Source: Batillaria attramentaria (Eukaryota; Mollusca; Gastropoda; Batillariidae). Taken from it: a stretch of DNA of 64,000 nt. This document shows positions 56,591 through 64,000 of this stretch, in pieces. The stretch is taken from NCBI GenBank assembly GCA_018292915.2, contig JACVVK020000201.1, forward strand, positions 620,001 to 684,000. Direction: 5' to 3'. Each line of letters begins with the position of its first letter. Positions within the stretch are counted from its first letter, which is position 1. The position numbers and the translations under genes were made by a program. The notes under the pieces were generated by a model. The model was not told the origin of the DNA and made no database searches. It saw nothing but the letters and a program-made list of their open reading frames with translations.

Positions 56591-57485
56591 TAAAGTCTGA
56601 AACAGAAAATTGTTTTTCGACTCACACATGCTCTGCGTGTTATAAAGGTACACAATATAAAATAAACAGTCGTTAGAGTTCTTAAAATATAATATAAAAG
56701 TAAGTCAGAATTAAGGAAGGTCAATTGATAAGTCAGCTCTCGGTCAACTTGAGTATAGCACACTGATTAGTATTATAATTTATTACAAAGTAAGAATAGG
56801 CGCTCATGCTGCAATTCCTGCAGTGTTACAACCGTAACTGTAATAAACGTTTCTGATACAGTGGGCGATTTTAATTGTATTGACCGATTTTAAGTCACAT
56901 TTTGTAAAATAATGATATCTGACGGTCAGTATCGACAGAACCACTCGAAAGCTTAACGTATGCAAAAAGCACCTAGCAGAGAAAATACACAAATGAATGT
57001 ACACACATTTGAAAAAAAATACAACAACAACAACAACAACAACAAAAAACCCCTCCAATTTCTGCAGTAAAACCCAAGACAAAAACAGTGTCAGTAGATC
57101 TGCGCATTTCTTTCGGCACCGAGTATAGAAAGATTTCCCCTCATTTCATATTACGACACAATGACACCTCTGTTGACTCTGAACGGAGCGCGCGAGACAT
57201 CTCAACACACAGAAGAAAAGAAGGATGCTTTCATTGAAGATAGCCGCAGGATGGAAGCGCACCTCATTTTCAGCTAAGTTATTATTATCGTGTGGACATA
57301 AGGGTTTAACACAGAATTTGCGCGCCTCAAATCTGTTTGTTCGTCCGTGAAAAAAAAAGAAGTAGAAAAAAAGGGGGAACGCCTTGAAGTGGCGAAACCC
57401 TACTACAACCATCGCCTCACATGGCACACGGGGGTATAGTCAAAACGGACGGAGGTGTTTCCAGTGCTACTCCGATCCAAACAGA
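56591..57485. other. noncoding, nothing recognised
   Basis: An AAC run is at about 57020-57045. No gene. Confidence 0.6.
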
Positions 57486-57647
57486 GGGCGGGTAGGTGTT
57501 TGGGAGTTTAACGTCCTTTTCCGACACGTATAATATCAAAGACAGGGCAACGAGAAAAAGGCCAGTACAAATATTTGGCCCCAGCCGGGACTCGAACTCA
57601 CGACCCGAGCATGGAGAGTCCAACGCTGTACCATTCGGCCATCCCGG
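57486..57647 (-). mobile_element. SINE copy, head interrupted by an inverted-repeat element
   Basis: Minus-strand head, core and AAGGACGTTAAAC in near-consensus form. The head stops at CCGG, where the family continues CCGGGATGG on one side and GGGAGC on the other. The missing first bases are replaced by the element at 57648-57876. Confidence 0.88.
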
Positions 57648-57876
57648 TGTCGTAGAATATTTCGGAACCAGGATAAATCGGAACCGGTTCCCAAAAATCC
57701 TAGGATATTTCGGAACCATTCCCGTTTATCCCGCACCTGGCAGACAAAATTCATGTGGGCTAATGACCTTCTAGACGGTTCCGAAATATGCTGGTGGTTT
57801 TCAAATATCCTGTCACTAGAGTCAGGATAAATCGGAATGGTTCCCATTCGTCCCGGTTCCGAAACATCCTGTGACA
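57648..57876. mobile_element. MITE C, palindrome-rich element between CCGG sites
   Basis: 229 bp. The left end TGTCGTAGAATATTTCGGAA and the right end read inverted, TGTCACAGGATGTTTCGGAA, agree at 15 of 20 positions. CCGG stands outside both ends (57644-57647 and 57877-57880) and may be a 4-bp duplication. The interior repeats ATTTCGGAACC and GGATAAATCGGAA words in both orientations, so it can fold extensively. No coding. Confidence 0.6.
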
Positions 57877-57880
57877 CCGG

Positions 57881-59214
57881 TCCATGGTCCGAAGTGCTAC
57901 CCACTACACTACGGGGGTCGGTATGCATGCTCATATTTCAAACCTACCGCTTTACGTGTCATCGATCATCGTCGAAACTTTCGAAGCGGAGTAGCACCGG
58001 AAACACTCCCGCCCTTTTTGACTACACCCCGTCAACGTAGCACGCGCCTAGACCACACGGTGGGTAGATTACCTCATTTCCATATCTACTCCAAGCCTTT
58101 CTTTCCCATTCGCTCATACTCTCTCCAGCCACAATTTGCGCACGAGGTGCAGCACAAAGAGATGCTAGTGTCTTTGTGAATGGGCTCAGAAGTATAGGAG
58201 GATAAAGCCCTTGAGATGTTTCTCACTTCAGTACTCCATAACACCCACGTGCCGACATAACTAATGCCTGACAAAGACGTCATGCAGATAGCAATTAAAA
58301 TGGAGTGATCTCGGAATCCAAGAGACGCGAAGAAAATTTAATACCGCGTCTGCGGGATATATAGAGTGGAAAATTTTATAGTCTGAGTGCCAGCGTGTTC
58401 TGGCGTCTCATGCAACAAACAGTTTTCAGCCGCAGGGATAAAATATTATTTTCTTTAGGGAGCAGAGCACTGTAAAACCTGACGTCGCTTACAAACGTTT
58501 GGCTTTTAAGTAGCGATTCAGTAGTTTGAGAAGATAGCCATTTATTTCCAGGTGACAGGGCTAGTCAGTGTAATATTTCGTATCCTGGCACTTACCCCCC
58601 CCCCCCCCCAAAAAAAAAAAAAAACAAAAACAAACTTATATGACGAAGCTGATTCATTGACTACTTTAATTAAAAAAAAATTCAATTTGGAATGAAACCA
58701 ATATTTTCTGACAACGCAAACGCAAGAAGCGCCGGTTTTAAAAAAAAGGCTTTAATTTTTGTATGTGCTGAATACCTCCATCCTGAGTGTTAAGAATTTT
58801 ACGTTTCTGTAGATGCACCTCCGCTGTTGAAAACGTTTCACTGTATCTAAGATTAATGGGAACATAACCGAGGAAACTGAGAGTAGAGATTAGAATGGTG
58901 TCAAGGAACACAGCTACTTCTTTGTGGAAACGATCTGGAAGATTTACAAGGATCAGCGGGAAATGGAGTGAGATAAGTGGCATAACTCGTGCTCATGGCA
59001 ATCCGGGGTGACGGGACCTTGTGATGAGGTCTACCGTCACCTGGATGAAGGACCCAAGCGCCGTGGTTTTGATAAGTGCTTAAACCTTTGTTTTTCCCTT
59101 CGAGATGACTGCAGAGCTCTGTGGATTCTCCTCAGCATCATTCGAAGTGTTGTTCGCAGAGTATAAGGCGCCATTTGTACACTAATCCTATGTGTATATT
59201 GAATCGACAATAAT
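57881..59214. other. noncoding, nothing recognised
   Basis: A C-run/A-run block lies at about 58597-58624. No gene. Confidence 0.6.
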
Positions 59215-59223
59215 GCGCATAGA

Positions 59224-59398
59224 GGGAGGGAGGGTGTTCGGGAGTTTAACGTCCTTTCCCACCACATTTGGGTGATATCAAAGACGGGGCAACGAGAAAA
59301 AAGCCGGCAGAAATATTTGGCCCCAACCGGGATTCGAACTCACGACCGGAGCATTGAAAGTGCAACGCTCTACCATTCCGCTATCCCTGATCCCCTAG
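59224..59398 (-). mobile_element. full-length SINE copy with 9-bp target duplication
   Basis: Complete minus-strand head, core and GGACGTTAAAC, with a CCCTCC-type tail. GCGCATAGA flanks it exactly (59215-59223 and 59399-59407). Confidence 0.92.
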
Positions 59399-59407
59399 GC
59401 GCATAGA

Positions 59408-59777
59408 ATGCATTCTATAGTTAGAATAGACACGTAGAATAATGTAGAAATTGCGCTCTAGCTCTATACTATGCAGAGCAGGTATACCAGATCTCGTTCG
59501 CATGTCTCGGTGGAATAGTTTGACGAAACATCGAACCTGTACGCATGTCTCAATGGCACATGTCTCCTCGGTGTAACCCTAAAGTTAAACCTGTCTCAGA
59601 ACGTGTAGTGTAAAAAGGCATTACATAATTATACCCGAAAATTCGCCTAGAGATAAAGATAAAAATAACTGTATTGATCCCTTTGCTACCAATTTCACCT
59701 GACATAGTCATTTCGTCTAACGGCATTTCGACGACGGCAACTCGAGTTCGAATGCAGTGTCTCCTACCTTCATCAGA
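59408..59777. other. noncoding, possible LINE tail
   Basis: The minus strand of 59649-59683 reads GGGATCAATACAGTTATTTT then TATCTTTATCTC, a GGGATCAATA...tail typical of LINE 3' ends. Too short to classify. Confidence 0.4.
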
Positions 59778-60030
59778 GTTTGGTCTTTGGTGGATATGCA
59801 CGACCAGCATGGGAAGCTCTAAATCGTGATGCAATATCGATATCTTACCCGTATCGGTGATTGATTCTAAGCGGATACACAATACAGGAAGCTCTATATC
59901 TTCCTGGAATATCGATATCCAAATGAGATACCTACCCGTAGCGGTACTTGGTCTTTGGTGGATAAACACGACAGCATGGGAAGCTCTCAATATCGCATAT
60001 CGATAAATTATGCAAATGAGGTAAACGCGT
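59778..60030. repeat. three diverged units of about 84 bp
   Basis: GGTCTTTGGTGGATA occurs at 59782 and 59950, and GGAAGCTCT at 59812, 59887 and 59979. A middle, more diverged unit joins the outer two. ATATCGATAT words recur. Outer units are 168 bp apart. Confidence 0.65.
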
Positions 60031-60586
60031 ACATAATGTACGATACAGCCCGCTGTGGCTAAACCCTCTTGCTGGCGGGATCTTTGATAGTTGCACTTTT
60101 CATTTCCGATTTTGCTCGTTCAGGTAATCTTCTACAGATAAACTGTTTGGACAACAGGCCTGAAATCTGCAATCTGCAGAAGAGCAGGAATATATGATCT
60201 ACGTAAATTCGCAACTTACAAGAGGCACCGTAATTTATGAGGATTAATGCTGCATCTCCAAGCGGACCTAACGAGACAATAAAACATTCATGTGAATGAT
60301 ATTGCAACTGTGTATATCTTCACAGACGTGGTAATGCGGTCGTCAATGAAGAGATCAAAGTCAAGACATGATATGGAAATCGAGGGATCATGTGCTGAAC
60401 AACTGGCAACGGATAAGCTCGAGATCCTCTTTATGTACTTGCACTTCTGCTATCGTTCTCTGTGAGTGACTGAGCCGTTTTGTGTTTGATCGAGTCGGAA
60501 CCTTCAGTGCTGTGTGACAATGTGTGAATGGTGACGTGGAAACCGCCCATCAAAGTCCCCATTCGTTTGTAAGGCATACTAACAGG
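60031..60586. other. noncoding, nothing recognised
   Basis: No supported feature. Confidence 0.6.
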
Positions 60587-60720
60587 GGGAGTCGGTGGCT
60601 CAACGGTTTGAACGTTGGACTCGAGATCGAAATGTCTAGGGTTCGAATCCCGACAGGGCCAAACTTTGTACAGGCCTTTTTCACGTTGCCCCGCTTCCAC
60701 TGACTGTGAACTGGAACTGG
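60587..60720 (+). mobile_element. SINE relative with a different distal part
   Basis: A good tRNA-like head (GGTGGCTCAACGGTTTGAACG as box A, first 20 bases; GGGTTCGAATCCC as box B), then GGGCCAAA, GGCCTTTTTC and GTTGCCCCGC as in the main family. The GGACGTTAAAC end is missing. Perhaps a variant subfamily with another 3' part. Confidence 0.7.
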
Positions 60721-60954
60721 ATCTGTTTGTGTAACTTGTCCATTACAGTCAAGGATACATAAAATGTGGCCGACCTGGCAGTCTGACTAGATTGAATAAG
60801 TGTTCAGCTGGACTGTACAGTTAGGGTAGCTATCCCCATCCCCCATAACCTGCCCCCCCCCCCCCCCCTTGGGCCGTCTGCAATCACCTCGTTGTGGCGT
60901 GTACGATAAACCCCAGCTAACCAACCAACCATCAGCCATACTACAACGCTGTGG

Positions 60955-61370
60955 AAAACTGTTCATCCAATGCGCGTCATCCGTGCATCAGAATCAGTCA
61001 CGATGCAGCATCTGAAACGCTCTTGGTGACTCTAGCTGGCGTGCATGTTATTCTACGTACGTTGAACGTACCGCGTACTGAGCAGGCACTGTTTGGTTGA
61101 ACACCAGTTAGACAGCGTTGATTGTGGCTTTACTACGGGGGCACTACAACTGAAAGAACGTTGGCCAAATGTTTTGAGGTTGACCCGGGGGACCTTAAGT
61201 AGCTTATTAACTTGGTCGTGTAGTACAGGTATGGCAGCCTTAGTCCGAAGAAAGTCACAATTATTTCTCTACAGCTGGAAGCCGAAAAAGTCAAGAAAAT
61301 GGTCACAATGGCCAAGAGAAACATCATCTGGCGAACAGCATTAAAGCTTTGTAAGCTGCAGTTTTCCCCC
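60955..61370 (+). repeat. dispersed repeat of unknown family, copy 2
   Basis: Collinear, diverged partner of 26220-26610 in the same orientation. The region between the SINE relative and this copy (60721-60954) has only a C run (about 60853-60868). Confidence 0.6.
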
Positions 61371-63611
61371 TAGAACTCATTAAGAACATAGGGACTTTCC
61401 ATGAAGCGTTCCGCTGATACTATCCCTACAAATGGAATCACCAAACGGCCAAAATCCACGTTTGAAGTGTTTTTCTTCCATAGCATAGTCCACAACATTC
61501 GTGCACGTGTATACGTTGGAAAATTATTCACATTGTTGGTTGCAGAATACGCTGAAAAATTTTCGCTTTTTTTGGAGGGGCGCGAGAGGGGGGAGTCTTG
61601 GTGGTGGTGGTGGTTCGTAAATAGTAACGTCTTTTGCGGCATTTTAACCCCCTAAAAAATTGGACCTACACGGAGGTTAACCGTATTTGAAAATGTTGAT
61701 GGTCATATTACTGTTGAAACTGCAAGCTGAAGGCAACTTTAAAGGGTCTGGACGTGTATCTGGCGTACAACGGAGGATCACTCCTGATTACTGGCCTCAA
61801 AAGTTAAAAAAAAGAACTGTTCGAATCATGTACTGTGCTGTCGAAGCATTTACAAAAGGTTCAAGGGAAATATGTGTCTACAATTACGTAGATCCTTGAT
61901 CGAAATCTGGCAGACGCACAGAATTACACGCTGATTCCCATTGATCACAATCAACAGAGAATCATAGACTGGCCTCCACCGTGAACTCGGTTACCACGTA
62001 AGCAACAGCATTTAGAGCAGAGGCTGAGCGGCCCCCCATGTGGAGTAGGGAGTGTCAGTCACACTCTCAGTCACCCTTCACCGAATGTCGCTTCACTCAA
62101 GTGATCGCTAACTACCGAGCGGTCACGCTATGATCACAGGCACACAACAGACCGTGAAAACCGACCATGCAGAGAGAGAGAGAGAGAGAGAGAGATCCAC
62201 GACTATTGCGCATTTTCTTTCTCTGTCTCGCAGATAACAAATTATCAGTAAATCATCTTTGAAAATGGTTAGTCATTGTGACACTGACGTTTCGTGCCTG
62301 CATGCCCCATAGACCTCTTGCATGCTGCTAAAGGTACGCGATAGTTAATAATGATATCACAATATCTGATTTCGTTTTCAAACTTGCTGTAAAAGCTAAT
62401 TCTACCGCCTAGCTTGAACATATGAGAGATTTGCAACTTGTCTATGTCTGTCTAAAACCGACAAGCACTAGAAATAACAAAAGCTTACAGTACTGATTAC
62501 CTCTGTATCCGTCAACACAAACCAGTTCACAACAAAACTTGTCACACAAAAGTGGGACGAGTGGATCATCCAAGTCCAACCTTGACACCGCCCGTGCCTT
62601 GAGCTAACCTGATGATCAACCCACCTCTTTCCCTTTCCACCCTCGACAGTCTTTCAGTGTTTGTGTTGACAGACTTAAACCCCCGATCATCCCGCGAACA
62701 CGGCTACCCACCCCGAATGCGGTCAATCAGCCCGTCCTGGGGGGTGCATGGAAAGGCACCATCTTGCCCAGACAGTCCACCTCCACCGGGCAATGAAAGG
62801 GAAGCAGTCGGCCCGTCGCCGCTAGGCTGGCTTCTCATTTACAAATTTTCAGCTCGATCTAGTTTCAATACCGCCCAGCCCCGGTCACTGTGAATGGGAG
62901 CCGGACATTGGCCGGTGATAGCTGTGCTGAGTGTGACCAGCCCCTTGGGTCAAGCCAGCCCGGTGGTCGTCTTCAAGTTTCTGCTTGAGCTGCCGCCAAC
63001 GATCCATAGTGGTCTAGCTGTGGCCATGGCCAGGAGTTTAGAACTGTAATATTATCATAATTATGGGGGCGTAGTTTGGGCGTGAACGGTGTGTACAGGG
63101 ACGACAGTCTGACCAATGATGTTCCACATTTCGTATCTTACTCGGCATCCTAATCATTAGTCAGAGAGAAAACAGAAATATTGCAGGGATAAAGACCAAC
63201 AGATCAACTGGCCAAACATCTATCAACCAACCGAACAACCGACCAGACAACAAACAAACAAAGACCTCGAGTAGTATTCCATGCACACCACAAACCCTTC
63301 GAGCAAACTCACCCACTACATGTACCAACTTCCTAACAATGCCTTAGTAGAAAAATGAACATAGTGCTTCTTCATCTGAACAACGGACATGAGGATACGT
63401 GTGTTGTACCCTCAGTGGAAAAAATAAGACGGGTGAGCGGCTGATGTTTCAGAACTGAATGCGACACAAGCTTAGATCACATTATGTGCACACGAACGAC
63501 GTGAAGTTGCATTGTAATGACAGGACAGGATGTTTTAAAAAAATGTGATAACCGCAGAATTCAACTGGACGTGCATGTTACAAATAACAACCAAGACATA
63601 CGGGGATCCAC
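61371..63611. other. noncoding region
   Basis: About 2.2 kb without a supported gene. An AG run is at 62171-62195. A 93-codon ATG frame (62612-62893) is GC-rich and non-repetitive but unlike known proteins and is not called. Confidence 0.5.
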
Positions 63612-63780
63612 TGGATGGTTAGCCGAGCTGGAGAACAGTAGACCGTCAACGCTGGGGTCATAACTGTGTACGATTCCCATCTGGGAGCCAAACATTTTTA
63701 TATGAATTTGTGCCTTCCACTTCCATCTGTGACAGCCCCCCTTTTATAACAGAAGGACGTTCAACTCCCAGCCAGCCAAC
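63612..63780 (+). mobile_element. very old SINE copy
   Basis: Keeps GGATGGTTAGCCGAGCTGG (box A-like), a decayed box B, GGGAGCCAAA, and AGAAGGACGTTCAACTCCCA matching the GGACGTTAAACTCCCA end of the family. The last 220 bp of the window show nothing further. Confidence 0.55.
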
Positions 63781-64000
63781 TGTCCAACCAACGGCCTAGA
63801 CAGCAAAGTCCCTTCTACTCCAGTTTGAAGATGTTTGGATGTAGGATTACATAAACACGGGCTCCTTTCGGAATGTTGTTATGTTTTGAAGCGAATGATG
63901 TAAAGTTCAATACGCCACAGACACGGCGAAGGTAAAAAGGGCCTCTCGTACCTGAGACTTCACGGCACAATAACAATCTTAGTGGCCATTTCTCACTTTC

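Noticed and set aside
62612..62893. Plus-strand ATG frame of 93 codons, Pro- and Ser-rich
   Set aside because: No recognised domain, no promoter or poly(A) signal, and length within chance for GC-rich DNA. A homology search would settle it.

Overview
The window is eukaryotic, animal nuclear DNA. Evidence: long AC/GT, AG and trinucleotide microsatellites, polyadenylation signals, a metazoan bHLH gene, tRNA-derived SINEs, LINEs, an LTR retrotransposon and small terminal-inverted-repeat elements. A marine mollusc, probably a gastropod, is my best guess, from the delilah-like bHLH protein and a SINE with a GGACGTTAAAC core; this is inference, not proof. Only one host protein-coding gene is supported.

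Layout. 1-1.7 kb: an apparently intronless delilah-like bHLH gene (+) with a TATA-like box and a poly(A) signal. 1.7-7.7 kb: noncoding, with short duplications, a 24-bp perfect palindrome and microsatellites. 7.71-16.73 kb: a complete, very young LTR retrotransposon with 2.13-kb LTRs, a 5-bp target duplication, a tRNA-Ala type primer site and one 1480-residue Gag-Pol ORF. Its domain order is Gag-PR-INT-RT-RNaseH, so integrase precedes reverse transcriptase, as in Gmr1-type Ty3/gypsy elements, and the capsid C-terminus looks SCAN-like. 16.7-47.1 kb: gene-poor sequence with SINE copies, three kinds of small inverted-repeat element (one further east), LINE 3' tails, minisatellites and microsatellites. 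47.17-53.45 kb (-): a full-length two-ORF LINE inside a perfect 15-bp target duplication. 53.5-64 kb: more SINE copies, nested small elements and otherwise unremarkable noncoding sequence.

How the parts relate. The LTR element and the LINE are each autonomous and look recently active. At least 15 copies or fragments of one tRNA-headed SINE family are present, with ages from near-consensus copies inside clear duplications to barely recognisable ones. Small DNA-type elements sit inside SINEs, and SINEs sit inside LINE tails, so insertion order can be read directly. The full-length LINE ends in an ATTG-type repeat and the SINE ends in a CCCA-type repeat, so this LINE is probably not the SINE's partner.

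Limits: no database search was possible. Family names rest on motif recognition, and LINE clade and DNA-transposon superfamilies are left open where motifs do not settle them.
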